Below, one piece after another: positions 34,791 through 44,089 of a stretch of DNA of 64,000 bases. Each line of letters starts with the position of its first letter. Position 1 is the first letter of the stretch. Location of the stretch: assembly GCF_000732725.1 (NCBI RefSeq), contig NZ_JPNB01000001.1, forward strand, positions 496,001 through 560,000, given 5' to 3'. The stretch comes from Kineothrix alysoides (GTDB lineage Bacteria > Bacillota > Clostridia > Lachnospirales > Lachnospiraceae). The translations under genes and the position numbers were made by a program. The notes beneath the pieces were generated by a model. The model had not been told where the DNA came from, did not search any database, and was given only the letters and a program-made list of their open reading frames with translations.

Positions 34791-36269
34791 ATGAAAAAAG
34801 TAGAAGTAGAAGACTTGCGCTCCGCTCTGGAATTACTTCGTTCCATTCCCGGACAGTTAGTTGAGACAGACGTAGAAGTAGATCCCAACGCTGAATTATC
34901 GGGAGTATACCGCCATGTAGGCGCAGGCGGAACTGTAATGCGTCCGACCCAAGAAGGCCCCGCTATGGTATTTAACAGTATAAAAGGCCACGAAGGAGCC
35001 AAAATAGCCATCGGCGTGCTTTCCAGTCGTAAAAGAGTGGGATACCTGTTAGGCACTGAGCCTGAGAAGTTGGGATTTTTGCTAAAAGACAGCGTATCCC
35101 ATCCAATCAAACCAATAGTAATTGAAAACAGCAAAGCGAAATGTCAGGAGATAGTGCATTATGCGGACGAGGAAGGCTTCGACATCCGCAGGCTGATTCC
35201 GGCTCCCACCAATACGCAGGATGACGCAGGCCCGTACATCACGCTGGGAATGTGTTACGCTTCCAATCCGGAGACCGGAGATTCCGACGTCACCATTCAT
35301 AGAATGTGTTTGCAGTCCAAAGACGAAATATCCATATTCCTCCAACCGGGGGCCCGCCATATCGGATACTTCAGGGAGCTTGCGGAAAAAGAGGGGCGGC
35401 CGCTGCCCATCTCCATAAGCATTGGTGTCGATCCGGCAATCGAAATTGCTTCCTGCTTCGAGCCTCCCACCACTCCTTTGGGCTATGACGAGCTGCAGGC
35501 AGCAGGGGCACTGCGAAATAAGCCCGTGGAATTGGTACAATGTCTGACCATTGACGAAAGGGCGATAGCAAATGCGGAGTATATCATCGAAGGAGAGATA
35601 CTTCCCTATGTAAGAGTAAGAGAGGATCAGAATTCCGGTACCGGAAAAGCCATGCCGGAATTCCCCGGCTACTGCGGGCCGGCAAATCCGAAACTTCCCG
35701 TCATCAAGGTGAAGGCGGTTACCACCCGTAGAGACCCTATTATGCAGACGTGTATCGGCCCCAGCGAGGAGCATGTTTCTATGGCGGGAATTCCTACGGA
35801 GGCAAGTATCCTTTCCATGGTGGAAAAAGCGATGCCGGGAAAATGCCTGAATGTTTACAACGCTTCTTTCGGCGGCGGCAAGTATGTGACAATTATGCAG
35901 TTTAAAAAGACGATGCCGTCGGACGAAGGACGTCAGCGTCAGGCTGCGCTATTGGCTTTTTCTTCATTTGCGGAATTAAAACATGTGATTTTGGTAGATG
36001 AAGACGTGGATATTTTTGATATAAACGATGTGATGTGGGCAATGACCACCAGATTTCAGGCGGATGTGGATTTAATTACGATTCCGGGCGTGCAGTGTCA
36101 TCCCTTAGACCCCTCCAACGGACCGGAATACCATCCTGACATCCGCACAAGAGGAGTGGCATGCAAAGCGATTTTCGATTGCACTGTCCCTTTCGAGCAG
36201 AAAGACCGTTTTGAACGGGCAAAGTTTATGGAAGCGGACCCGAAGCATTGGCTGCCCGATATGTTCTGA
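34791..36269 (+). CDS. UbiD family decarboxylase (hydroxyarylic acid / gallate decarboxylase LpdC-BsdC-like)
   Basis: A 492-residue prenyl-FMN-dependent (de)carboxylase. Seen: RHVGAGGTVMRPTQEGPA near residue 40, the TIGMCYAS/VTIHRMCLQ region with prFMN-contact residues, and EYIIEGEILP with the following acidic residues (UbiD Glu-Arg-Glu region), although the usual EGPFGE is altered to EDQNSGTGKAMPEF. Length matches LpdC/BsdC/AroY-type enzymes. Reaction expected: reversible non-oxidative decarboxylation of a hydroxylated aromatic acid. It needs prFMN from a UbiX, supplied by the fusion gene at 45119. It is convergent with a LysR gene whose end is two bases away. Confidence 0.9.
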   Translation: MKKVEVEDLRSALELLRSIPGQLVETDVEVDPNAELSGVYRHVGAGGTVMRPTQEGPAMVFNSIKGHEGAKIAIGVLSSRKRVGYLLGTEPEKLGFLLKDSVSHPIKPIVIENSKAKCQEIVHYADEEGFDIRRLIPAPTNTQDDAGPYITLGMCYASNPETGDSDVTIHRMCLQSKDEISIFLQPGARHIGYFRELAEKEGRPLPISISIGVDPAIEIASCFEPPTTPLGYDELQAAGALRNKPVELVQCLTIDERAIANAEYIIEGEILPYVRVREDQNSGTGKAMPEFPGYCGPANPKLPVIKVKAVTTRRDPIMQTCIGPSEEHVSMAGIPTEASILSMVEKAMPGKCLNVYNASFGGGKYVTIMQFKKTMPSDEGRQRQAALLAFSSFAELKHVILVDEDVDIFDINDVMWAMTTRFQADVDLITIPGVQCHPLDPSNGPEYHPDIRTRGVACKAIFDCTVPFEQKDRFERAKFMEADPKHWLPDMF

Positions 36270-36271
36270 AT

Positions 36272-37153
36272 TCAAGCCTGCCCTTTTTTGGCGACGAAGT
36301 TCCAGAAGGTACGCGCGAAACCGGATAGCGGTCTATTCTTTATCTTGACCAGACCGATAGTGCTTCTGACCGACTCTTCCAGTGGAATGATGCGGATATT
36401 TTCATTCCGTGCATAGGTCACGGCGTGCCTCATCATAAGGGAAAGTCCTTGATTCTTAGCCACAAGCTCCAATATGTTTTCCATGCGCGTTCCGGTATAT
36501 GTGACATTCGGCGTAAAGCCGCAGTTTTTGCAGGCTTGGAGACTTATATCGTAGAGCAGGGTATTCTTATTTAAGAGCATGAAGTTTTCTCCGGACAATT
36601 CGGATAGGGAGAGTTGTATGCGGTCTGAGAAGGGATGCTCCTTAGATACCACTGCAGCCATCTCATCCTCGAAAATAGGGATAGAGTCAAAGTTCTTATA
36701 CAGTTTCTCAATCCTCATAAAGGCAAAATCGAACGCCTGCTCCTTAAGTCTTGTTAAGATGTCAATTCCTTCCATTTCCGATATCTCCAGCCTGATGTCG
36801 GGATAAGCGTTCTGGAAGTCGGCAATCAAACCGGTAATATTGTAGTGTGCCATCACCGGAATGCTGGCAATGGAGAGAACGCCGTTTGTCCAACCCGATC
36901 GGGCTGCCGCTGACTGGAGCAGATGCTTATAAACGGCCGCGATTTTCTCCGCGTCGGCCAATATCACTTCTCCTTCTTCGGTAAGCCGGATTTTACGGCG
37001 GCTTCGGTCGAAGAGCGAAAGTCCCAGCTCTTTTTCCAAGGAGATAACGTGCTTGGAAACGGATGACTGGGTGGTATATAGATTTTCAGCCGCCTCCGAA
37101 AAGCTTCCCGATTTGGCAACTTCAATAAAATAAAGAATATGATCGATATCCAT
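36272..37153 (-). CDS. LysR family transcriptional regulator
   Basis: A 293-residue LysR protein with N-terminal winged helix (SGSFSEAAENLYTTQSSVSK) and a two-lobe effector domain (GVLSIASIPVMAHYNI onward). ATG 37153 follows AAGGAAACGG. It lies between the UbiD gene (convergent) and the response-regulator gene (divergent). LysR regulators control phenolic acid decarboxylase genes in Bacillus (BsdA) and gallate decarboxylase in lactobacilli, so control of this locus by an aromatic inducer is plausible but inferred. Confidence 0.9.
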   Translation of the reverse strand: MDIDHILYFIEVAKSGSFSEAAENLYTTQSSVSKHVISLEKELGLSLFDRSRRKIRLTEEGEVILADAEKIAAVYKHLLQSAAARSGWTNGVLSIASIPVMAHYNITGLIADFQNAYPDIRLEISEMEGIDILTRLKEQAFDFAFMRIEKLYKNFDSIPIFEDEMAAVVSKEHPFSDRIQLSLSELSGENFMLLNKNTLLYDISLQACKNCGFTPNVTYTGTRMENILELVAKNQGLSLMMRHAVTYARNENIRIIPLEESVRSTIGLVKIKNRPLSGFARTFWNFVAKKGQA

Positions 37154-37320
37154 GATGAATCCGTTTCCTTTGGGCGTATTTAAGTATTCCAATATGGAAT
37201 GATTATAGGGTAACGGGAATTGTTTGTCAAATAGGTATATAGTATCATGAAAATAAAATGGGGAATTTATAATAGTAATGGATAAACTGCAGCAAGGAAA
37301 TCGTATTGAGGGTAAAAAGC

Positions 37321-38934
37321 ATGAGCTATCGAATTATTATTGCAGATGATGAACCAAAAATTATTCAGCTGATCCGCCAGTTGGGGCATTGGGAGGAATT
37401 GGGAATTGAAATTATAGCTGAGTGCCATGACGGCGAACAGGCGCTTCGCTGTATTTTGGAAAAACAGCCGGATTTCGTGCTGTCGGATATCAAGATGCCG
37501 GTGTTCGACGGCATTGAACTAATACAAAAAACGAGAGAGCACGATATGGATACATTGTTCGTCCTGCTTTCCGGATACCGCCATTTCGAGTATGCCCGCA
37601 GTGCCATCCAGCTAAACGTTATGGATTATTTGTTAAAGCCCATTGACGAAAAGCAGTTAAACGAGACACTGGACAAGGTATGCAGGCAGGTAGACCAGCT
37701 AAGGGGGCAGAAGGAAAGCCATCTGCGCCTTTCCCGCTTTGAAACGCAGAAGGGAGAAGAGCAACTTGCAGAGCTGTTCTGGCTGCTGATTGACAGGCAG
37801 CCGGAGGACGTGCGAGAGTTTGAAAAAATGACACCCCGGCAATGTAACGCTGCATATCATACGCAATTCGGTAGGGAATGCTATCAGGTGCTTTGTACCG
37901 TATCCAATCTGAGCGGAATGCTGGAGCAGAAGGATTCGCTTTTCAGCGAAAAGGTAACGGGCTTTATCCAAAGCTGTTTTAAGGATTTGGCGGTGTTCTA
38001 TTACCATGCCACTTTTCAGGGACACATCATCCTTTTGAATTTCAATGAAAAGGATAAAAATGAAGTTAAGGAAGCCGTTTCGGTGCTTTATTATAACATT
38101 CAGGATTTGAGCGAGGCTTATGGCAATTTTCGCTTAAATATCGGTTGCAGCAGCATCAAATATTCCAACAGAGAACTGATAAAAGCCTTTCTGGAAGCCA
38201 ATGCCACGGAATGGGGGAGGCTGATATTTTTGGGAAACAGCGTGATAGAATATGGACAGCTGGAGAAGCTGCCCAGCTTTACTCTTGCAGATTTGATATC
38301 GCCGGAAGAGGAAAGCCAGCTTTTGGACAGCCTGAAATATTTAAGAGAAGAGGAACTTAGCGATTTATTTGCCGAAGTATATAAGCGTGCCGGGAAAGTC
38401 AATAATGCCAATCCGGAAAGTATGAATCGGGCATTTTGGGGGATGTATTCGAAAATCATAAACAGTATATCTTTGGGAACAGAACAGGACCGGTTCCATG
38501 AACGATACTATTATGCTTATCTCGAAGGAAGGAACTTCCAGCAGGTAATGAAGAATTTATATGAGGTTCTGGAAAAGTTTGTAATAGAAGAGCAACAGAA
38601 GCTGAAGGAAAAGCTGGGAAAGCCCCTGGGAGAAGCTGTGAAATTCATAAAAAAGAACTATATGAACCAGATTTCGGCAGAGGATGCGGCAGAGGCAGGA
38701 AATATTTCCACTACATATTTAAGCCGTCTGTTCAAAAGCGAAATGAAAATAGGATTTACCGAATATTTGACGAAAATCCGCATGGAGGAATCCCAGAAGC
38801 TGCTGTCGGAGACGAATTACAGCATCAAGGAGATTGCCGTTATGGTAGGCTATACAGATGAAAAATATTATTCCAAGCTGTTTAAAAAAGGCATGGGAAT
38901 AAAACCGACCGAATATCGCAGGCTGTACGGATAG
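37321..38934 (+). CDS. YesN-like response regulator (REC + AraC HTH)
   Basis: A 537-residue response regulator: receiver domain 1 to about 120 with acidic pocket IADDE, phospho-acceptor Asp56 in VLSDIKMP and Lys in YLLKPIDE; a long helical linker; and a C-terminal AraC double HTH (ISAEDAAEAGNISTTYLSRL, then IKEIAVMVGYTDEKYYSKLF). ATG 37321 is chosen for GAGGG upstream. It pairs with the histidine kinase 12 bases downstream and likely activates the binding-protein/ABC/decarboxylase genes. Confidence 0.9.
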   Translation: MSYRIIIADDEPKIIQLIRQLGHWEELGIEIIAECHDGEQALRCILEKQPDFVLSDIKMPVFDGIELIQKTREHDMDTLFVLLSGYRHFEYARSAIQLNVMDYLLKPIDEKQLNETLDKVCRQVDQLRGQKESHLRLSRFETQKGEEQLAELFWLLIDRQPEDVREFEKMTPRQCNAAYHTQFGRECYQVLCTVSNLSGMLEQKDSLFSEKVTGFIQSCFKDLAVFYYHATFQGHIILLNFNEKDKNEVKEAVSVLYYNIQDLSEAYGNFRLNIGCSSIKYSNRELIKAFLEANATEWGRLIFLGNSVIEYGQLEKLPSFTLADLISPEEESQLLDSLKYLREEELSDLFAEVYKRAGKVNNANPESMNRAFWGMYSKIINSISLGTEQDRFHERYYYAYLEGRNFQQVMKNLYEVLEKFVIEEQQKLKEKLGKPLGEAVKFIKKNYMNQISAEDAAEAGNISTTYLSRLFKSEMKIGFTEYLTKIRMEESQKLLSETNYSIKEIAVMVGYTDEKYYSKLFKKGMGIKPTEYRRLYG

Positions 38935-38946
38935 AGAGGAGAATCC

Positions 38947-39900
38947 ATGAAAAGAAGTATGGCGGTACAGTTTGTGATCATGACACTGAGCATATTGAGC
39001 GTGGTGCTGTTTCTGAACAGAGTCCCTTTTTTTTATATTTTATTTTGTTCGCTTTTGGAGGTAGTACTTCTTGTGTATAACGTATACGAGGCCTTTAAAA
39101 CAAATCAGATGATGGAGTTTTTAGTCAGGGATAATAAACAGAAGATGAAAAAGCAGGTCTCCTGGGATGATGAGGAAGAAGAGAAGCTGAAAATTGTCCG
39201 GAGGAGAGTGGAGGTTTCGGCACTGCAAAGCCAGATCAATCCGCATTTTCTATATAATACGCTGGACAGCATACGCAGCAAAGCACTTTTGGACGGGCAG
39301 ACGGAAATCGGCTCCATGACGGAGATTTTGTCCAAGTTTTTCCGCTACTGTATCAGTAACGATGACGGACTGGTAAAGATAAGGGAAGAGATCAATCATA
39401 TCAAATCCTATTACTATATTCAGAAATATCGGTTTGAAGAGCGAATCCATATGGACTTTTCTGTGGAGGAGGAAGGGATTTACGATTTGTATATCCCTAA
39501 GATGACTCTTCAGCCCTTGGTTGAGAATGCGATGATCCACGGTTTGGAGAGGGTGGCGCAAAATGGAAGGATTCTGATCGAGATTATCAGTACGGAAAAG
39601 AAGGTAATCATTACGATTTCCGACAACGGAATAGGTATGGGTGCCGAGCAGCTGGAGAGGCTGAACCTTAGAATGAAGGGAGAGCTTATAGATGCTGGAA
39701 TGCGCGGCAAAAGGCATAACGGAATAGCCCTTACAAACGTGAATTCCAGAATTAAAATTACCTTCGGGAGGGCCTATGGCATTCATTACCGTTCCATGGA
39801 GGGCAGCGGAACGGATGCGGTAATAACTATCCCCAGAATCGACGAATTCAAGCGGGTGCGATATGAGAAATTGTTGGATGACGATGCACTGGGCTTCTAG
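38947..39900 (+). CDS. YesM/LytS-type histidine kinase without extracytoplasmic sensor domain
   Basis: A 317-residue sensor kinase. Two hydrophobic helices (about 6-23 and 27-48) are separated by only a few residues, so nothing substantial lies outside the cell. A coiled linker (50-90) follows, then the His_kinase motif with His100 in QINPHFLYNTL and the ATPase domain (N-box Asn194 in LQPLVENAMIHG, G-box SDNGIGMG). Typical YesM kinases carry a 200-250-residue extracellular Cache domain that is absent here. The stimulus must therefore come through the membrane helices or a partner protein. Cotranscribed with the regulator and a pseudo-ATPase. Confidence 0.9.
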   Translation: MKRSMAVQFVIMTLSILSVVLFLNRVPFFYILFCSLLEVVLLVYNVYEAFKTNQMMEFLVRDNKQKMKKQVSWDDEEEEKLKIVRRRVEVSALQSQINPHFLYNTLDSIRSKALLDGQTEIGSMTEILSKFFRYCISNDDGLVKIREEINHIKSYYYIQKYRFEERIHMDFSVEEEGIYDLYIPKMTLQPLVENAMIHGLERVAQNGRILIEIISTEKKVIITISDNGIGMGAEQLERLNLRMKGELIDAGMRGKRHNGIALTNVNSRIKITFGRAYGIHYRSMEGSGTDAVITIPRIDEFKRVRYEKLLDDDALGF

Positions 39901-39939
39901 CCCTTTTAAGCGTCAGAGTAAGAAAGGGGCAGCTTATCT

Positions 39940-41292
39940 ATGAGAGAATTGCTTCGAATCGCATATGGCACTCAGGATACGGATAAGAGCTACCGGCTCA
40001 GAGATTACAATATGGAAGTGTATGCGGGAGAGATTCTATATATTCAGGGATTGGCGGGGAGCGGCATCAAGGGTTTGCTGGAGCTGCTTCAGGGAGGCCG
40101 GCGGCTGACTGGCGGACAGATGTATATCGACGAGGAGCTGGTTACGGATTATGCCAAGGAGACGAAGGAAAAGTATGGGATATACACGATTACATCCGAC
40201 GAGGATTTGGTTACGGACATGACGGTAGCCGAGAATCTGGAGGTGGTCAGATATCATCCACTGTCCATGAAGCTGTATAGAAAGAGGCGGACTGACGAAG
40301 CCGTAGCAAATTTTCTGCGGGAGGAGAAGATAGGAATTTCTCCCGATACGGTGTTGAACCGGTTGGACAGTGATACCCTTCCCAAGCTCAGCATGCTGAA
40401 AGCAAAAATGCACGGAGCGAGGCTTATCGTTCTGGACCTTATGGAGGACAACTACGGAGGCAGAAATGCGGAGGAAATACGCAGAATGATACAAAAGCTC
40501 AGGGAGGAAGGAACCTCCTTCCTACTTCTATCCGAGCGTTACTCCATGTTTGCGGAAATGGCAGACCGCATTCAGCTCATTCATCAGGGCAGAGATTTGA
40601 TGGAATGGCACAGAATCGATGACGGGGTGCGCAATTATTTAAAGAGCGCTAAGATACATGGTTACGCGCCAAACGAGAAAGGCGGTTACGATTTTATAGG
40701 ATTTTTTGACTATGAATGGAAAACAGAAATTTCGATTTGGGATTATTTAGAAAGATTTCAACGGGAGAACCCTTTATTATTCGATGAAATAATAGATGGA
40801 TGCCTTCCTGAAAAGGGCAAAGGAACGAGAGATAAGACGGTAGTGATTCCGAGGGAGAGCTCGGAGCAGCTGGTAGGGAAGCTGAGCATCAGTGACAATA
40901 TTATTCTGACAATTCCAGATAGAATCGGCAAAGGGCATTTAGGCTGTATTTCCCTAAAGCTGAAGAAGAGCATCACAGATGTGTTTTACCGCAAAATCGG
41001 TATTCCCGACAGCTTTGATCAGGTGAAGCAGCTAAGCCGTGTGCAGAGAAAAATATTGTCCGTATACCGGTATGAAATTGCAAGACCGAAGGTCATTTTG
41101 TTCGAAAATCCTTATTGGGGAATGGATGTAGAGGAGATCATGCAGTTTCGAAGCTATGTGGAAGATCTTTCCGAAAAGGGGATTAGGGTTATCTTTTTCT
41201 CCAAGGCGCTGGACGAATTGGAATATGACTGCGGCAGGATTTTTCTTAGGAAGGAAGGGGGATATTGGGAAGAACTGACGAGGGAGGGATAA
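39940..41292 (+). CDS. Degenerate tandem ABC ATPase-like protein (pseudo-RbsA)
   Basis: A 450-residue protein with the overall plan of a CUT2 ATPase (two cassettes) but without the residues for ATP hydrolysis. The first P-loop is GLAGSGIKG (about 37-45) where GENGAGKST is expected, so the Lys is lost. The first signature is replaced by LPKLSMLKAKMHGA and the first Walker B by LIVLDLMEDN. In the second cassette LSGGNQQKV becomes LSRVQRKILS and DEPTRGVDVG becomes FENPYWGMDVE. The ORF is intact, has AGAAAGGGG upstream and sits between the kinase and the real importer. A regulatory or adaptor role is inferred. Confidence 0.8.
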   Translation: MRELLRIAYGTQDTDKSYRLRDYNMEVYAGEILYIQGLAGSGIKGLLELLQGGRRLTGGQMYIDEELVTDYAKETKEKYGIYTITSDEDLVTDMTVAENLEVVRYHPLSMKLYRKRRTDEAVANFLREEKIGISPDTVLNRLDSDTLPKLSMLKAKMHGARLIVLDLMEDNYGGRNAEEIRRMIQKLREEGTSFLLLSERYSMFAEMADRIQLIHQGRDLMEWHRIDDGVRNYLKSAKIHGYAPNEKGGYDFIGFFDYEWKTEISIWDYLERFQRENPLLFDEIIDGCLPEKGKGTRDKTVVIPRESSEQLVGKLSISDNIILTIPDRIGKGHLGCISLKLKKSITDVFYRKIGIPDSFDQVKQLSRVQRKILSVYRYEIARPKVILFENPYWGMDVEEIMQFRSYVEDLSEKGIRVIFFSKALDELEYDCGRIFLRKEGGYWEELTREG

Positions 41293-41394
41293 AAATCTCC
41301 TCCTTTTTGCAGAAATTTCCACCCCGGATAAGAGAGGGCCTTTGCTACAATAACAGTGTCAGGAAACTATACATATTAAAGGAGGATATTCTTT

Positions 41395-42471
41395 ATGAAA
41401 AAGAAGATTTTGGCAGCATTATTGACAACAACATTAGCTGTAACGGCCTTAGCAGGCTGCGGACAGAGCGCGACGGCCGAGGTCCCCGCAGCGGAGACAA
41501 CACAGGCTCCTGCGCAGGAAGAAGCACAGGCCGCAGCAGAAGAAACGGCGGCGGATGCTGCTGCAGAGAGCGGGGCGGTAGCGTTAGCGGGCATGACCAT
41601 CGGATATTGCATGCCGGATACTTCCGAAAGCTTTTTATCTTGGCTGTCCAACAGCGTAAAGGACCTTGCGGCAGCGGACGGAGTGACGGTTGACATCGCG
41701 GATGCGGCAGGAAGCGCTACGACGCAGATCAGCCAGATTGAAAACTTCGCGGCTTCAGGCACGGATCTCATTATCGTTATGGCGGTAGAGCCTACGGGAG
41801 TGACCGATGCTATTGAAAGAGCGCAGGCAGCAGGCTCCATGGTGATGGTGGCAGGCGGTGATACGGGAGCCTATGACGCGATTATGTTTACCGACCAGTA
41901 TGAAGATGGAACGATGATGGCGGAAATGGGAGCGGCCTGGGTCGAGGCTACTTTCCCCGATGCGGAACCGGGAAGTATTGAAATCGCTCTTTTAGAGGAC
42001 AGAAGCACGCCGGAAGCCAATAGCAGATGTGACGGTATGAATACGATTACAGATATCTGTGATAAGGTTACGATCGTGCAGACCGTAGGAAGCATTAAAA
42101 CAAACGATGCTGCACAGGCGGCTATGGAAAATATCATGCAGACCAACCCAGAGATCAAGCTGGTGCTCAGCTATAACTCCGGCGGTGCAATGGGCGTTAA
42201 CGAATTTGCTACCAGAGCTGGTTCTCCGGTAAAGGATGCCTCTCAGTTCGCAGTATTCGCCTCCGACCTCGATGAAGCTTCTATCGCAGCTATCGCTCAA
42301 TCCGGCGATAACAGCTCCGTATTTCGCGGACTGATCAAGTTCGGTAGCGATGACCTTCCGGGAGATACTTATAACTTGGCGAAGAAAATACTGTTAAATG
42401 AGACATATGAGGTTGAAAATCCAGATCCGTTAACGAAGATTACCATCGATAACGTTGCAGACTATCAATAA
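41395..42471 (+). CDS. CUT2-type ABC transporter substrate-binding lipoprotein
   Basis: A 358-residue lipoprotein: signal peptide with lipobox LAGC (Cys22), then an Ala/Glu/Thr-rich linker to about residue 63, then a periplasmic-binding-protein-like domain (MTIGYCMPDTSESFLSWL onward). AAAGGAGG precedes ATG 41395. Followed by the ATPase and permease of the same importer. By family it would bind a sugar or sugar-like ligand; the decarboxylase and esterase neighbours suggest an aryl glycoside, ester or similar conjugate (inference). Confidence 0.9.
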   Translation: MKKKILAALLTTTLAVTALAGCGQSATAEVPAAETTQAPAQEEAQAAAEETAADAAAESGAVALAGMTIGYCMPDTSESFLSWLSNSVKDLAAADGVTVDIADAAGSATTQISQIENFAASGTDLIIVMAVEPTGVTDAIERAQAAGSMVMVAGGDTGAYDAIMFTDQYEDGTMMAEMGAAWVEATFPDAEPGSIEIALLEDRSTPEANSRCDGMNTITDICDKVTIVQTVGSIKTNDAAQAAMENIMQTNPEIKLVLSYNSGGAMGVNEFATRAGSPVKDASQFAVFASDLDEASIAAIAQSGDNSSVFRGLIKFGSDDLPGDTYNLAKKILLNETYEVENPDPLTKITIDNVADYQ

Positions 42472-42549
42472 ATTATTACTTTATATCCATTTTAATAAAA
42501 GGAGGCTGTAGCGAATACGCCGCGGCCTCTTTTAGAAAAGAGGAATAAT

Positions 42550-44025
42550 ATGGAACCAATCCTTACACTTAAAAATATTACGAAATTGTACCCCGGCGTC
42601 AGGGCACTGGACGATTTTTCCATCGAATTCAAGCCGGGAGAGATACATGCGTTACTAGGAGAAAACGGTGCGGGTAAATCCACCCTGATAAAAGTAATCT
42701 CAGGGGCGATTGAGCCCACTGCCGGAGAAATTGTCTATAAAAATAAAACGTATAGCAGAATGACTCCTAAGATTTCCAGAGATAACGGGATCGAAGTCAT
42801 TTATCAGGAATTTAATCTGGTGGATACGCTGTCTGCGGCTGAGAATATCTGCATGGGTGACAGGTTCGGCAGATTTGTGGACTTTAAGAAAATGGAAAAA
42901 ATAGCTGCCGATATTTTTAAGCAGTTTAAGATAGATATCAATCCCAAAGCCTTGGTCGAGGGGATGACACCGGCACATAAGCAGATTGTGGAAATTTCAA
43001 AGGCGATTTCCAAAAAGTGTGAGCTGCTTATTATGGACGAGCCCAGCGCGCCTCTTACCGTAAAAGAAGTGGAGTGCATGTTCGACATCATAGAAGTGCT
43101 GAAGAAAAAGGGAATTACCATCATTTACATATCTCACCGCATGGATGAGATATTCCGTATTGCGGACAGAGTTACCGTGATGCGCGACGGGACCTTTGTA
43201 AAAACGTTATTAACAAAAGAGACCAATCGCGATGAGCTGATCAGCCTGATGGTCGGACGGGAGCTCAGCTCCGATTATCCGAAGCCGAAAAAGCATTATG
43301 ACGAAGAGATTCTGCGTCTGGAGCATATTTACGGTAATGGAGACAGCAATATTTCTTTTTCCTTAAGAAAAGGGGAAATCCTGGGCCTTGCCGGTTTGGT
43401 GGGAGCGGGAAGGACGGAGCTTGCCAGACTGATTTACGGAGCAGATAGAATGGATTCGGGAAAAATCTATCTGGAAGGGAAGGAAATAAAAATCAAATCC
43501 ACCTCCGATGCTATTCACTACGGAATTGGACTGATACCGGAGGATAGGAAGAATCAAGGCTGTTTTCTGGAGCAGAGCATAGAGTGGAATATTGCTTTTA
43601 ATAATATTCGAAGATTTTCTAAGAGCGGAATCGTCAATCAGAAGCAAACAGAAGAGGCAGCGAAGAAATATGGGGAAGCGATGAGCATCAAAACGCCCTC
43701 TTACGTGCAGGATGTAAAGAACTTATCCGGCGGTAACCAGCAAAAGGTCGTTATTGCAAAGACTTTGGCGGCAAATTCCAGAATTATTATTTTCGACGAG
43801 CCGACTAGAGGAATAGACGTGGGAGCAAAGCAGGAAATCTATGAGCTGATGTGTGCCCTGGCAGACGAAGGAATCGGCATTATCATGATTTCTTCCGATA
43901 TGGAGGAGCTGCTTGGAATGTCGCAGCGGATTATCGTGCTTGCAGAGGGAAAAAAGGCGGGCGAGCTTGAGAAAGAGGAATTCAGCCAGACTGCTGTTTT
44001 GAAATATGCATCGAGCTGTGGATGA
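42550..44025 (+). CDS. CUT2-type ABC transporter ATP-binding protein
   Basis: A 491-residue duplicated ATPase with intact first cassette: Walker A GENGAGKST (37-45), Q-loop VIYQEFNLVD, signature-like MTPAHKQIVEISKA, Walker B LLIMDEPSAPL and switch YISHRMDE. The second cassette has GLVGAGRTE, LSGGNQQKVVIAK and FDEPTRGIDVGA. This catalytically competent protein contrasts with the degenerate homologue at 39940. GAGG before ATG 42550. Its end reaches past the in-frame upstream part of the permease ORF. Confidence 0.92.
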   Translation: MEPILTLKNITKLYPGVRALDDFSIEFKPGEIHALLGENGAGKSTLIKVISGAIEPTAGEIVYKNKTYSRMTPKISRDNGIEVIYQEFNLVDTLSAAENICMGDRFGRFVDFKKMEKIAADIFKQFKIDINPKALVEGMTPAHKQIVEISKAISKKCELLIMDEPSAPLTVKEVECMFDIIEVLKKKGITIIYISHRMDEIFRIADRVTVMRDGTFVKTLLTKETNRDELISLMVGRELSSDYPKPKKHYDEEILRLEHIYGNGDSNISFSLRKGEILGLAGLVGAGRTELARLIYGADRMDSGKIYLEGKEIKIKSTSDAIHYGIGLIPEDRKNQGCFLEQSIEWNIAFNNIRRFSKSGIVNQKQTEEAAKKYGEAMSIKTPSYVQDVKNLSGGNQQKVVIAKTLAANSRIIIFDEPTRGIDVGAKQEIYELMCALADEGIGIIMISSDMEELLGMSQRIIVLAEGKKAGELEKEEFSQTAVLKYASSCG

Positions 44026-44089
44026 AAATAAACAGATGCAAATAATAGAAAATGAAAAGTGTCTGCAAGGCGGACTGATAGGAGTTCAA

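Noticed and set aside
37154-37320. LysR box (T-N11-A) between the LysR gene and the response regulator
   Set aside because: Several AT-rich candidates fit loosely; none stands out enough to call.
39940-41292. Treating the degenerate ATPase as a simple pseudogene
   Set aside because: The ORF is full length without stops or frameshifts and has a good ribosome site, so it is annotated as a CDS.
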